Source: Dechloromonas sp. (GTDB lineage: Bacteria; Pseudomonadota; Gammaproteobacteria; Burkholderiales; Rhodocyclaceae). From it: a DNA stretch of 33,678 bases. The translations under genes were made by a program, and so were the position numbers. This document shows positions 1 to 8,424 of this stretch, piece after piece. The notes under the pieces were generated by a model that saw nothing but the letters and a program-made list of their open reading frames with translations, was not told the origin of the DNA and did not search any database. The DNA lies in contig JAQTXC010000030.1 in assembly GCA_028689015.1 (NCBI GenBank), forward strand, positions 1 to 33,678, in the 5' to 3' direction. How positions within the stretch are numbered: position 1 is the stretch's first letter; every line of letters begins with the position of its first letter.

Positions 1-80
1 CGGAGGTCGGCGAACTTGTCGAAGCCGTAGAAAAATTGATTAGTGTGGAAGGCGCGACATTGTTGAGAATGGTGTCGTAA
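1..80 (+). CDS. Probable integrase, C-terminal fragment (cut by window edge)
   Basis: An open frame enters from the left edge and ends with TAA at 78-80; the last 25 residues run EVGELVEAVEKLI to LLRMVS. The pattern EL-EAV-KL just before the end resembles the tail that follows the catalytic tyrosine (RYAHL-type motif) in many phage tyrosine recombinases, but the tyrosine itself would lie outside the window. The identification rests mainly on context: the gene runs toward a tRNA-derived att site and ends directly on a pair of repeats, as lambda int ends near attP. It could instead be an unrelated host or phage gene. Confidence 0.5.
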   Translation, partial: EVGELVEAVEKLISVEGATLLRMVS

Positions 81-100
81 TTTACCCAACAATTTACCCA
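79..100. repeat. Paired AATTTACCCA direct repeats, candidate integrase arm sites (left arm)
   Basis: AATTTACCCA occurs at 79-88 and again at 91-100, spaced 12 bp start to start, beginning in the stop codon of the upstream gene. A matching pair is found at 295-315 on the other side of the tRNA-like core. Paired short direct repeats flanking a core are typical of arm-type binding sites of tyrosine integrases; their function here is inferred. Confidence 0.55.
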
Positions 101-110
101 GGCATAAAAA

Positions 111-140
111 AACCAGTCGCCCGGAAGAAGCTAACTGGTT
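111..140 (+). terminator. Possible weak terminator hairpin after the integrase gene
   Basis: AACCAGT (111-117) and ACTGGTT (134-140) form a perfect 7-bp stem with a 16-nt loop, followed by ATTTTAT and preceded by a run of A. It lies 30 bp after the stop of the plus-strand gene and could end that transcript. The stem is short, the loop is long and the T-run is imperfect, so it is only a candidate. Confidence 0.4.
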
Positions 141-158
141 ATTTTATAAAGTATTTGG

Positions 159-203
159 TGGTGGGTCGTGTGCGATTCGAACGCACGACCATCGCATTAA
201 AAG
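159..203 (-). other. tRNA-Lys 3' half: attachment-site core (attP-like)
   Basis: Read on the minus strand from 203 to 159 this is an anticodon loop CTTTTAA, a 3' anticodon stem TGCGA, variable loop TGGTC, T-arm GTGCG-TTCGAAT-CGCAC, acceptor 3' strand ACGACCC, discriminator A and CCA. It is the 3' half of a tRNA-Lys (UUU). The 5' half is absent: upstream of the loop the sequence no longer pairs properly and becomes AT-rich. A tRNA copy that begins at the anticodon loop is the classic core of a phage integrating into a tRNA gene; the phage copy restores the tRNA after insertion. It is not a functional tRNA gene by itself. Confidence 0.8.
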
Positions 204-277
204 CGCGTCGCTTATTTATAAGTGACTGATTTATAATAAACTATATAAGAATTTTCGCGTTGCTTTGCGTATTTGTC

Positions 278-315
278 TATATACGTTTATATACGATTTA
301 CCCAAAATTTACCCA
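278..315. repeat. Right-arm direct repeats of the att region
   Basis: TATATACG is repeated at 278-285 and 288-295, immediately followed by TTTACCCA at 297-304 and 308-315. The TTTACCCA pair matches the pair at 81-100 in sequence, orientation and near-identical spacing (11 versus 12 bp). The last copy overlaps the stop codon of the terminal tail gene. Likely integrase arm sites; the TATATACG repeats could bind an accessory factor. Confidence 0.5.
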
Positions 316-2141
316 GCTTTATCATGCATCAACGCAACCCACGGCGCGTTTTCATTGCTATTGACAATACTACCCTCATAGACCACGCTAGACGCAAGCC
401 CATCATAATTTAATGTCCAATATGAAACAATAGTTTCATTCTGATATTCATCAATAACGAACTTGACATTGCTAAGAAGGGCATAAATTTTATTTTCACG
501 ATACGCAAATTGGAAAAATGATCCCGTGATATCAATTGCAGGAACAAAGCTGATATTTTCTAAAATTGTGAATCCAGTCTCTGCTTCGTATATTGAAAAA
601 TCACTGCCGTTACTCTCTTGTATGATTGCAATATCGTCGAAAATATCGCATATCCGGAACGATGCACCAGGTTTACCCTTGGTGATCTCCCACAAAAATA
701 AATGTGTCTGGTCATCTGGCGTTATTCTATAGCATCGGTACTGGTCATAAATGTTGCCTGCTCCGCCTCTGTTATCGTATCCACCGAAAAGAACGACATT
801 ATTGTTATTGATTGTGAACGACTTGTGAAATTCCCAGGTATCCGGGCTAGGGGGCAGTTGTAGCATAATGTCAATCCTGCCGCTAGGGTTATCAAAAGGC
901 ACAAAATAGAGCATACAATTATCTGAAGCGCCGCTTCTGAAAGAAGCAACGACTAGATATTCCCTGTTTGCCGCGATTGCAAGGTCCTTCTCTTCAGGAT
1001 CCACGTCAGGGATTGAAATAAAAGTGACAGCATTGGTATTTTTATAAACACGAATATCTGTGTTTTTCCACCAGTCCGGATCAATAAAATAGGAATTCTC
1101 ATTATGAATAACGTTATGGTACGAAAATACTCCCATTCCTGGACCCGCCTTTTGTGACGACAAGTCTTCGACATAACGTCGGATTAGACCAATATCTTGA
1201 AGAACACCGACTTGCGACAAATAAACATCGGTTAAGCTACAGATTCGAGGCTCACTTTCAAACCCAATGACTTTCGCCTGCTCCCATTCGTTACCTGTGA
1301 ATCCGACAACAACCCGGTCTCCAACCTCGAAGACTTTACTATTGCAGGTCATATACTCAACAGGTATATGGCTAAGGACGTTATTAAAAGACACAGGGCG
1401 AAAATCTTGCACATAGGTTAGGCTATTTTCGTCAGGATCTCGGGTAGAAACGTCTAAAGTTACGCTTGCAGTATCATTATTTTTATCGACTTCAGTTATC
1501 GTTCCGGTTCTATATCTTGGTTTATGCTTTTGAGCGCCTGGATAAATTGCTAGATTAAAGTATGTCGATGCTGGACCGCTGCTATGTATTGTTTGCAATA
1601 TCCCGTGATTTTCCGGACTGTAGACAGCTGGCAAAAGGATAGGATCCTTTTCAGGCTCGCCGTCTATGCCCCTCATTTTAATTAAATAGTCAGCCTCAAC
1701 TGTACCAACTGTACCCGTCAAATCCTCGTTATATTCAATACACCACGCAGGACGTTGAATGAGCTTCTTTACCTCTCTGTTAAGCAATTCCAACTCTTTT
1801 TGATTTGCGAGTAATCTGGCTCGCAAGATATTTTCATTGCGAAGTGCTAGGTCGTACTCCGTTTTCTGTTTTATCGCGTCAGTTGTCAGTTTTGTGATAG
1901 TATCAAAATCAGGGTTACCCTCGAGATTCAATAAATAATCGTTTAACGCGATATAAGCTGCGTCAAGCTTCTCAAATTCATCGTCTGTTTTTTGTACTGC
2001 CGCTGGAATTTGCTCGTCTATTAATTTTTCATTGGCATCGTTGAGCACTTGTTTCCGTGCGTCGACACGTCGAGTATCCATTTCAATGTCGACGATATAG
2101 CGGCCGGCACCCTGACTGCTCTTGATAATCGCTTTACCCAT
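309..2141 (-). CDS. Virion-associated protein at the end of the tail operon (probable tail fibre or tail tip)
   Basis: This 610-residue protein is the last gene of the late operon. Residues about 20-130 are charged, heptad-like and predicted coiled coil. A central part (roughly 195-300) is beta-rich and contains VGDRVVVGFTGNEW followed by KVIGF, reminiscent of the OB-like domain of phage spike and hub proteins. The C-terminal half is a series of beta-strand-rich segments as in a propeller or fibre head. No close family is recognised; a receptor-binding or spike role is inferred from its terminal position. Its ATG overlaps the preceding stop by one base (TAATG), so it is translationally coupled. 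The stop lies inside the att-arm repeats. Confidence 0.6.
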   Translation of the reverse strand: MGKAIIKSSQGAGRYIVDIEMDTRRVDARKQVLNDANEKLIDEQIPAAVQKTDDEFEKLDAAYIALNDYLLNLEGNPDFDTITKLTTDAIKQKTEYDLALRNENILRARLLANQKELELLNREVKKLIQRPAWCIEYNEDLTGTVGTVEADYLIKMRGIDGEPEKDPILLPAVYSPENHGILQTIHSSGPASTYFNLAIYPGAQKHKPRYRTGTITEVDKNNDTASVTLDVSTRDPDENSLTYVQDFRPVSFNNVLSHIPVEYMTCNSKVFEVGDRVVVGFTGNEWEQAKVIGFESEPRICSLTDVYLSQVGVLQDIGLIRRYVEDLSSQKAGPGMGVFSYHNVIHNENSYFIDPDWWKNTDIRVYKNTNAVTFISIPDVDPEEKDLAIAANREYLVVASFRSGASDNCMLYFVPFDNPSGRIDIMLQLPPSPDTWEFHKSFTINNNNVVLFGGYDNRGGAGNIYDQYRCYRITPDDQTHLFLWEITKGKPGASFRICDIFDDIAIIQESNGSDFSIYEAETGFTILENISFVPAIDITGSFFQFAYRENKIYALLSNVKFVIDEYQNETIVSYWTLNYDGLASSVVYEGSIVNSNENAPWVALMHDKAG

Positions 2142-3211
2142 TACGCCGCAATCTCCATTATCGTTGTTCTAGCGTCGATAATATGCGTAATGGTTCTAAC
2201 CACAAATTCGTCGCCGTTAATTCGTGCAGTATCGCCGGGGCGTAGACGTGGGTCTAACGCGCATCGATATCGGAGACCTTCACTGCTCTCGTTACGGAAC
2301 ATGGGGTTATCTAAATCAATTGTGAATGTGTTCGGTGGCGTACTAATCACAGCACTGCCGCTGAGCGTTCCAGTTCGTCCTACTCGAGGGCCTTCATCGC
2401 TGCGAATTGTGGTGAACGGCACGTCGACCATCAAAAACGATTGTTGGCTGCCGTCGGATAGATTGTAAATGCGGAATACTTTTAACCTGCCATTTTGCCG
2501 CGCGGTAATTGCAGCTTGAAACTCCGTTAGCCCCGGCACGACGACTGACGCATAGACGCGGTAATCGGGCTCTTTGTTGTAGCGTATTTGCACAGATTTA
2601 AACGGTAACTCAAGATCAGGGCTGCCGGTGAGGTAGCATCGATACCGCGTCGAAACCCACTGCACAGGTAACGGCTGATCGACGCGAGTCGCCATGATCG
2701 GAAGCAGGCCGTCTAGCTCTATTACGGACTGAACCGCGCGGCGGCGGAAACCGGCGACAAACCGAGGTGCTTGGCCGATGATGTCGAACGTGCCTTGGCG
2801 GGCTTTGATGAATGCGAAAGTTGGCCGGAAACCGACAATATCTATTTCGCCTTGTAACGCTCGCCAGGGTGACAGCACCGTGAACGTCGGCGTGTGGCCG
2901 ATGATGTCGAGTTCGGCTTGGTTGGCCCGGTAGATTGACCAGGCTGCAAAGATAGGGGCTTCTCCAACGATATCGAATGTACATTGCCCCGGTTGCCCGC
3001 GATAGCCTGTAGCAGTACTTGGAGTCTGCCCCGTAATATCGATGCTACCCTGCCATGGCATATTGTCGGGCTTTATTTTTACGACCGGCGTTTGGCCCGT
3101 GACCTCGATTACACCCTGATTGGGTTGCAAGCCTGCTTCAAAATCAAACGCCGTCGAGGGCGTGTAACTGCCTGTCGTAAATGTAAATGAGGCGTTCGGC
3201 GTGTAACTCAT
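2141..3211 (-). CDS. Repeat-containing tail protein
   Basis: A 356-residue protein with a strikingly repetitive N-terminal half. About residues 30-185 hold seven degenerate copies of a 20-28 residue unit centred on Q-G-x-I-D-I-x-G-x-x-P (for example GSIDITGQTP, GEIDIVGFRP, GTFDIIGQAP), each predicted to form a short beta hairpin. The C-terminal part (about 190-356) is a non-repetitive beta-rich domain ending in TTIMEIAA. The gene lies between a lectin-like fibre gene and the terminal tail gene and is probably a tail-tip or fibre component. The repeats could build an elongated beta stalk. Function is inferred from location only. Confidence 0.6.
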   Translation of the reverse strand: MSYTPNASFTFTTGSYTPSTAFDFEAGLQPNQGVIEVTGQTPVVKIKPDNMPWQGSIDITGQTPSTATGYRGQPGQCTFDIVGEAPIFAAWSIYRANQAELDIIGHTPTFTVLSPWRALQGEIDIVGFRPTFAFIKARQGTFDIIGQAPRFVAGFRRRAVQSVIELDGLLPIMATRVDQPLPVQWVSTRYRCYLTGSPDLELPFKSVQIRYNKEPDYRVYASVVVPGLTEFQAAITARQNGRLKVFRIYNLSDGSQQSFLMVDVPFTTIRSDEGPRVGRTGTLSGSAVISTPPNTFTIDLDNPMFRNESSEGLRYRCALDPRLRPGDTARINGDEFVVRTITHIIDARTTIMEIAA

Positions 3212-3212
3212 G

Positions 3213-4385
3213 TTAATCCGGAACTAAAGGCCCATGCGTGATCGGTTGCACCATGCGTTCAACAAACGTCCAAACCGCTGTGCCGTCATTTACTGTACCC
3301 GCAGCCGTTGGCCAGGTCGGTTCCGTTGCGCCTGACGTTCCTGCTGTCGTGCATTCATAATAGTATGGGGTTGTTTCGGGGTTAGTCGGGAAAACTTTGT
3401 CGTTCAAAGCGTAGGCGGATTCTGCTTGCCAGCTTGTACCGTAGTCGGGATACAGCGTTACGAAGCACGGTGCAGCTACACCTGCATCAATCTGAGTCGT
3501 TGCGGACGTCACTTTAGTATTTGAAATCAAAGAGCCGGTGTCTGCATTAATTACGATCGCAGAAAAGTCCGTCGCGGCCAATGATTCCGATAGCGTAATT
3601 GGTATATAGTGCAGTATCGGAGCATTTGATTTGTAGGGGTGATCGACGGGGAGGTTGGCGTCGAGGCTCCATTTGTGGGCGAGGTAGCCCTCGATTTTCT
3701 TTAGGTCGTCATCATTTAAATAAGCATTGACTTGCACTATTTCCGCAATCATTACATCATTTCCTGAAATAAATGATGGAATGTTAGCAACGACTCCACT
3801 CTGGCTCGTCAATGTTCCCGTATCACCCGCAGTTTGAAAAGATAGGTCGCTGGCGGCGTGTGATCCATTCTCCCTCAAATACAAGTCAGCGTTCGCATAG
3901 TCAATCAATCCGGCATATAGCATCCAATTAATTCCGGCGTTGTTCGCAGAGGACACTGACTGAAACGAATTAGCCGTTAGCCTCCTACCTCCAACGCCTA
4001 GTTTATTTTCTGTCAGTCCTAATCCATAAAACATCATCGTAGTAGACGAGCCAGCCGCATACTCAATTATTCGCTTTACCCCTGAAGAAGTTGTTTTTTG
4101 CTTGACCACAGCTACTAGTGTCTGCCCAGATAGCCCTGACAACATTGTACCGACATTAACAGTCAAACCGTCGTCAGTCCCATCAAAGTCAACTACATCG
4201 ATGCCATTTAATCCTCCTGTAGAAATAATGGGACGCCTCCCCGCCGCACCTTGAGTCGCATCCCGCCCATTCCCGCTCTTATCCGCCCATTCACTAACTG
4301 CCCCAGACACCAGCGTAACTGTCGAACTATCCGCCGCATCCAGCCAAAGCGCTGTATCAATATACTCAGGTGTCCACAATGCCAT
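3213..4385 (-). CDS. LamG/concanavalin-like tail receptor-binding protein
   Basis: A 390-residue protein. Residues about 10-250 have the pattern of LamG-like (jelly-roll) domains of phage and surface proteins: LWLDAADSST, WADKSGNGRDA, VVDFDGTDD, then after several strands IAEIVQVNAYL and a final KKIEGYLAHKW. The last 60 residues carry an aromatic motif with AY-LND-V, YYYECTTAGTSG and EPTWP-G-DG-W, common at the C-termini of phage tail proteins and probably carbohydrate-contacting. A role in binding host surface glycans is inferred. Stop and next start are separated by one base, so it belongs to the same operon. Confidence 0.7.
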   Translation of the reverse strand: MALWTPEYIDTALWLDAADSSTVTLVSGAVSEWADKSGNGRDATQGAAGRRPIISTGGLNGIDVVDFDGTDDGLTVNVGTMLSGLSGQTLVAVVKQKTTSSGVKRIIEYAAGSSTTMMFYGLGLTENKLGVGGRRLTANSFQSVSSANNAGINWMLYAGLIDYANADLYLRENGSHAASDLSFQTAGDTGTLTSQSGVVANIPSFISGNDVMIAEIVQVNAYLNDDDLKKIEGYLAHKWSLDANLPVDHPYKSNAPILHYIPITLSESLAATDFSAIVINADTGSLISNTKVTSATTQIDAGVAAPCFVTLYPDYGTSWQAESAYALNDKVFPTNPETTPYYYECTTAGTSGATEPTWPTAAGTVNDGTAVWTFVERMVQPITHGPLVPD

Positions 4386-4388
4386 AAT

Positions 4389-4862
4389 TTACACCAGTTT
4401 AGCTAATTTAATCCAGCCATTAACCGGCTGCAAAATCGCGAAATCAGGATTGCTGCTGACTGTCGCTGAGGTTGTTGCGTCGTCCAGGTCGACGTACCAC
4501 AGCAAATTACTCGTTGTCGCGCTGAATGTGTTAGCCGTGACGGGCTGAACGCAAATTAAATATTTCGCTGTAATCGTCACATCAACACCGAAATCAGCAT
4601 GGTCAGATTGTAGAAATGTCGAACCGGCTTCGGTTGTGTCGTCAATTGCAGCTCCGGTCACGGGGATAGCTACCCCGTCGCCCGCCGTAATTAGTGCCGC
4701 GCCGACATCATTAGTAGTTGTGTGCGACAGGCTGGGCGTGTAATTTTCGTCCGCCAGACAGAAAAATAAACTGCCCGCGGCGGCATCGTCCCACTGTCGC
4801 CCTGCGTCGCTCAGTAGAATCTTAGGGGCTTGATTATAGGGTGTTACGGTTCCAATTGACAT
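4389..4862 (-). CDS. Hypothetical tail-region protein
   Basis: 157 residues, rich in Thr, Ala and Asp and in predicted beta strands, with no signal peptide or membrane segment. It starts 2 bp after the stop of the upstream gene and ends 3 bp before the lectin-like gene, so it is co-translated with tail genes. No family is recognised. The composition fits a small beta-sandwich decoration or tail-tip protein. Confidence 0.6.
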   Translation of the reverse strand: MSIGTVTPYNQAPKILLSDAGRQWDDAAAGSLFFCLADENYTPSLSHTTTNDVGAALITAGDGVAIPVTGAAIDDTTEAGSTFLQSDHADFGVDVTITAKYLICVQPVTANTFSATTSNLLWYVDLDDATTSATVSSNPDFAILQPVNGWIKLAKLV

Positions 4863-4864
4863 GT

Positions 4865-5218
4865 TTAAACCTCACTGAGTTGTTTTTTGACAAGAAACCG
4901 CATTGTCGGCGGCGTCTCGCGGAAATTGTCGATGTGGCCGAGAAAACAGCCTCGGTCGGTGCTGATGATGATCTCGCTATGTAATGTAATTAAACGCTCG
5001 ATTGTTGAGCGTTGGGCTGGCGAAAGCGGTTTGAAAACAATCGTGAAATCGGCGTCGGCTGCGGTGTAGCCGTTATCGACAACGTAAGCGCCGCCGTCAA
5101 GTGTCGCTGATCGTGAAATGCGGCGTGATAAATAGTCTAAGCGACTGCCGGCTAACTCGATATCTACTAGCAGGTGCCCTGCGGGGTCGAAAAGAGCGGA
5201 TGCGATTGATATTTTCAT
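4865..5218 (-). CDS. Hypothetical tail-region protein (possible distal tail component)
   Basis: 117 residues, mixed alpha/beta, with LVDIELAGSRLDYL near the N-terminus, a central beta/alpha segment with RSTIERLITLHSEI, and a C-terminal RFLVKKQLSEV. Being small, beta-rich and second after the tape measure gene, it sits where distal-tail proteins are usually encoded, but I recognise no diagnostic motif. Its start lies 2 bp after the stop of the preceding 58-residue gene, implying coupled translation. Confidence 0.6.
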   Translation of the reverse strand: MKISIASALFDPAGHLLVDIELAGSRLDYLSRRISRSATLDGGAYVVDNGYTAADADFTIVFKPLSPAQRSTIERLITLHSEIIISTDRGCFLGHIDNFRETPPTMRFLVKKQLSEV

Positions 5219-5220
5219 CG

Positions 5221-5397
5221 TTACAGTCGTTTTAAAAATGCGATGATCATATTTTTTACCTTAGAAACCATCATTCTTCGCAACTTACATAAACGCCTGT
5301 CACACGCGTAAACTCGAGGTATGCCAGGGACTCCGTACGAGAAACTGTATTTTTTGCCTAGCGGTTTTCCGCAATATGTGCATAATTTCTTAGTCAT
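5221..5397 (-). CDS. Small zinc-binding-like protein after the tape measure gene
   Basis: A 58-residue protein encoded between the tape measure stop and the next gene. It starts 1 bp after the tape measure stop (GGGGATATAA then AATG), a spacing that implies reinitiation, and ends 2 bp before the next start. It has C6-x2-C9 near the N-terminus and C32-x4-C37 later, a four-cysteine set that could bind zinc, followed by a basic, Met-rich helix (residues 38-58). The tight packing on both sides supports its being real. Function unknown; a tail-assembly or regulatory role is possible. Confidence 0.65.
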   Translation of the reverse strand: MTKKLCTYCGKPLGKKYSFSYGVPGIPRVYACDRRLCKLRRMMVSKVKNMIIAFLKRL

Positions 5398-5398
5398 T

Positions 5399-8158
5399 TT
5401 ATATCCCCAATAGCATGCCCAGTCCTTCCTGACTGGCTTTAACTTGTGTAAATTTCAATATCTTATCGAATACAAGTTCAAGCTCAGGTTGTAGAGAGCC
5501 ACCATCAACACTAATCAATGGCTGGCCTGACCGCAATCGCTCTGCGGTGGCCTTAGCTTGATCGACCATGGCATTCGTCATTTGCCGCTTGAGCTCCAGC
5601 TCTTCATCTAGGCGTTTCTCCATCCTTAAAGCCGCAGCTTCAAGCTCATCTCCACCGACAAAACCGGCCTTGTCCGAGAATAAGCTCCATAGTTCTGTTG
5701 CGCCGTCTGTTAAATGCCCGATAACATCGGTTGCTGCTTGAAACGCGGCTTGTATGCGCTGGGTGTCCGCGACAATCTGCGCGGTATTCATATCGACGTT
5801 AGCCCGAACGTCGATTTCGTATTTTTTTAGCGAAAGCTCGCCCATTTGGACAGCGAGCTCATCGGCTTGCTTCTGCGTTTCGAGCATGACTTGCTGAACG
5901 CGATGCCATTCTTGCGATCCGACCACCGCCGACTTGCTGGTATCCTCGACCGCATCGGCCAGCGCTTCCGACGAAACAACCGCGCTTTTTTGCGCCTTGA
6001 TGACTTCGTAAATACCGTCGTTGTAGCGTATCGAGACCTGATAACCGTCTTCAAATGAATTTGCAGCGGCTTCTTGTGCCCGTTCTAGTGATCCCCAAAC
6101 GCTGATGACATTATCGACATTTTCGACAGACTTGCTGAGCGACCCGGACACGGAATTAACAACATCGCTGAACCAGTCGAATGACTCGGACGTGCTGTCG
6201 ACAGAGCCTTTGACGAATTCCAAGCCTTTCGATGTCGTAAAATATTTGTCGTTGGCTTCATCAAATACGATCAAACCGGTCTTGATCGCGCTTTTCAGTC
6301 CGTCCCACGATTCGATCGACAGCCCGGTTTCGGCGTTGACGCGCTTTAATATCTCGATTTGTTTTTGTTGCGCGAATTCGGATTCAGCAAGCGAGTCATT
6401 AACGGCGGCTTGTCGGGCTTGGTAGTCTTGCCAGGCTGCTGTGTTTTCATCAATCGCAAATTTCAACGAAGCTGCGGCAAAAGCGAAAGCCGCAAATTTG
6501 TCGACACCGATCGACGTTATTGATGTTGCGATACCGCCGAACATTTCAGCGGCTTTGACGCCGGCTATGATAGCAAACGCTTTTCCCAACAGTTCAATGC
6601 CATCCGATATCGCGAGCAGCTTAGGCTTTATATTTTCGAATACTTGCGAAGCACCCAACAAAACACCAGCGAAATTTTTAACCCCATCGCTCGAATTGTT
6701 TGCAGCATCAACCACGCTGATGAATACGGCGATTGCCGGTTCCCAAGCTTTGACTATACCCGCTGTCACTCTAGTCAAAGTTTCCACCGAATCAATGACG
6801 AACTGAATTGCATTGGCAAGCCCTTCTGCTGTCGTGAAATCGAACCCGCCGAATATCCCGCCGATATTCAAGCCGAGCTGATCGAACGCGGCAATCAGGC
6901 CGGTGAAATCAACCTGCTCAAGGGCCGCCGGTAAATTCTTGGCGACTTGTTTTAAGAAATTCTCGACGTTGGCGCCGAATGCGTTAAGCGCAACAAATAC
7001 CGGGTCGAAGGCGCCGGCTTTAATGCCAATTGAAACGCCATCAAACAAAGAGGACAAAGACTTAACAATATCAGTCCATTGAGGCAGTAATTTCTTACCT
7101 ATTTCAATGTTTGTCGCATTGTAATTGTTGATCATGTTCTGGGTGACTAAATCCAGATTTTTACTCATCTTCTGGAATGCCTCATCGGTCGATCCGGCAC
7201 CCTGACGCATTTGCAACAGCGTATCAGCGAATTTATCAGCCCCGAGCCCGGTCAACGTGAGCATGCCGTTCAATGCTTCGACACTGCCGAACAGTCGTGC
7301 CATTTCGGCGGTATTGCCGCCGGTGGCGTTTTGCACGTCGAGCAAGACGCCCGATAGCCCTTTCGACTCCAATGCGGCAGCGTTAAACTCGATGCCCAAT
7401 TGCGCGGCTAACTCGCTCGCATCTTTCGACGGTTTGATGATGTTCGACAGCGCCGCTTTGATTTGCGTGATCGCCTGGGAGGTCGGCGCTCCGGTCGCGG
7501 TCAGCGTGGCCACTGCGGCTAAGAGCTCTTCGAAGTCGACGCCGGCAGTCGCCGCGATGCCGGTTACCTGAGCCAGAGAGGCGGACAGTTCCGGGAGCGT
7601 AGTTTGGCCGAGGCGAACCGTGTTGAACAGCGCGTCTGAGAAGCGCGCGGCCTCATCAACGCCAAGCCCGTAGGCGTTGAGCGATGAAACCAGCACGATG
7701 AGTGTATCGTTCAGTTCCGCTTTGCCGGCCACCGCTAATTGTTCGGCGGTCGATAATGCCCCGAGCGCATCTTTGTAATCGATGCCGGCTGAGATAGCCG
7801 AATAAGTCGCGGCGGTGATTTGCTCTAGGCTTTGCGTGCTGTTGCGCGAATAAGCCAACAGATCTTCACCGTAGCCGGCGATAGCGTCTCCGGTCAGATC
7901 GGTCAGCGTGGCTATTTCATTAACCGAGGCGTTGAACTTGCCGGCCTCGTTGACAGCAACGCCAACCAATGCCGCGCCCATCGCGATAATGGACGCTTCG
8001 GTCTTGAGCGCCTGAGCCGATAGCTCGGCGAGCGGCTGTGTGACGTTCGATATCGAGTTAACAGTCTTATCGATATTTTTGGAAACGCTAGTCAGCCCGG
8101 CGCCGGTCTCGTCGACCGCGCCGAAAATAATGTCGATGGTTTTTTCGATTGAGGCCAT
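5399..8158 (-). CDS. Phage tail tape measure protein, TP901 family
   Basis: 919 residues. It sets tail length and is ejected with the DNA. Residues about 60-330 match the TP901 tape-measure core: alternating Ala/Leu-rich helices with DLTGDAIAGYGEDLLAYS, ITAATYSAISAGID, TTLPELSASLAQVTGIA and a long helical pattern ending near GSTDEAFQKM. The middle (about 370-560) is hydrophobic and may include membrane-active helices; the C-terminal 200 residues are coiled-coil-like with charged heptads. By the usual ~1.5 Angstrom per residue rule the tail would be about 135-140 nm. The ribosome-binding site before the ATG is weak. It lies directly downstream of the chaperone-region genes, the conserved order. 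Confidence 0.93.
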   Translation of the reverse strand: MASIEKTIDIIFGAVDETGAGLTSVSKNIDKTVNSISNVTQPLAELSAQALKTEASIIAMGAALVGVAVNEAGKFNASVNEIATLTDLTGDAIAGYGEDLLAYSRNSTQSLEQITAATYSAISAGIDYKDALGALSTAEQLAVAGKAELNDTLIVLVSSLNAYGLGVDEAARFSDALFNTVRLGQTTLPELSASLAQVTGIAATAGVDFEELLAAVATLTATGAPTSQAITQIKAALSNIIKPSKDASELAAQLGIEFNAAALESKGLSGVLLDVQNATGGNTAEMARLFGSVEALNGMLTLTGLGADKFADTLLQMRQGAGSTDEAFQKMSKNLDLVTQNMINNYNATNIEIGKKLLPQWTDIVKSLSSLFDGVSIGIKAGAFDPVFVALNAFGANVENFLKQVAKNLPAALEQVDFTGLIAAFDQLGLNIGGIFGGFDFTTAEGLANAIQFVIDSVETLTRVTAGIVKAWEPAIAVFISVVDAANNSSDGVKNFAGVLLGASQVFENIKPKLLAISDGIELLGKAFAIIAGVKAAEMFGGIATSITSIGVDKFAAFAFAAASLKFAIDENTAAWQDYQARQAAVNDSLAESEFAQQKQIEILKRVNAETGLSIESWDGLKSAIKTGLIVFDEANDKYFTTSKGLEFVKGSVDSTSESFDWFSDVVNSVSGSLSKSVENVDNVISVWGSLERAQEAAANSFEDGYQVSIRYNDGIYEVIKAQKSAVVSSEALADAVEDTSKSAVVGSQEWHRVQQVMLETQKQADELAVQMGELSLKKYEIDVRANVDMNTAQIVADTQRIQAAFQAATDVIGHLTDGATELWSLFSDKAGFVGGDELEAAALRMEKRLDEELELKRQMTNAMVDQAKATAERLRSGQPLISVDGGSLQPELELVFDKILKFTQVKASQEGLGMLLGI

Positions 8159-8213
8159 TTTTTTTGGTTAGCAGTTAGTGGATTGACCAGACCTGTATAT
8201 CTCTAAAAGTGAA

Positions 8214-8408
8214 TTATTTTTTGACGAGCTTGTATTTCCCTACCTCATCAGCAATAACCTTTGTATCAAAATCAGGATTCAAAGATGCCGAAATAACGGT
8301 AACTTTGATGCCATCTTCGGCATTTAAGCGAATTGTCATCTCTTTCACATACGTCGGATCGATCCCAAACGCTCTAATGATCTTCTCCCCGAGTTTCCTA
8401 TCGTTCAT
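8214..8408 (-). CDS. Small hypothetical protein before the tape measure gene
   Basis: 64 residues with a helical N-terminus (LGEKIIRAFGIDP) and a beta-rich C-terminus ending GKYKLVKK. It begins 16 bp after the stop of the membrane peptide gene and ends 55 bp before the tape measure start. No family recognised. The position between the tail chaperone pair and the tape measure gene suggests a minor tail-assembly role. Confidence 0.6.
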   Translation of the reverse strand: MNDRKLGEKIIRAFGIDPTYVKEMTIRLNAEDGIKVTVISASLNPDFDTKVIADEVGKYKLVKK

Positions 8409-8424
8409 CTTTCACCTTTCATCT

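Noticed and set aside
159-240. A complete tRNA gene
   Set aside because: Only the 3' half from the anticodon loop is present; no acceptor 5' strand or D-arm is found in the upstream sequence.
1-315. A simple attL/attR junction between host and prophage
   Set aside because: The fragment could also be the distal junction of an integrated prophage, but arm-like TTTACCCA pairs occur on both sides, favouring attP. Not fully excluded.
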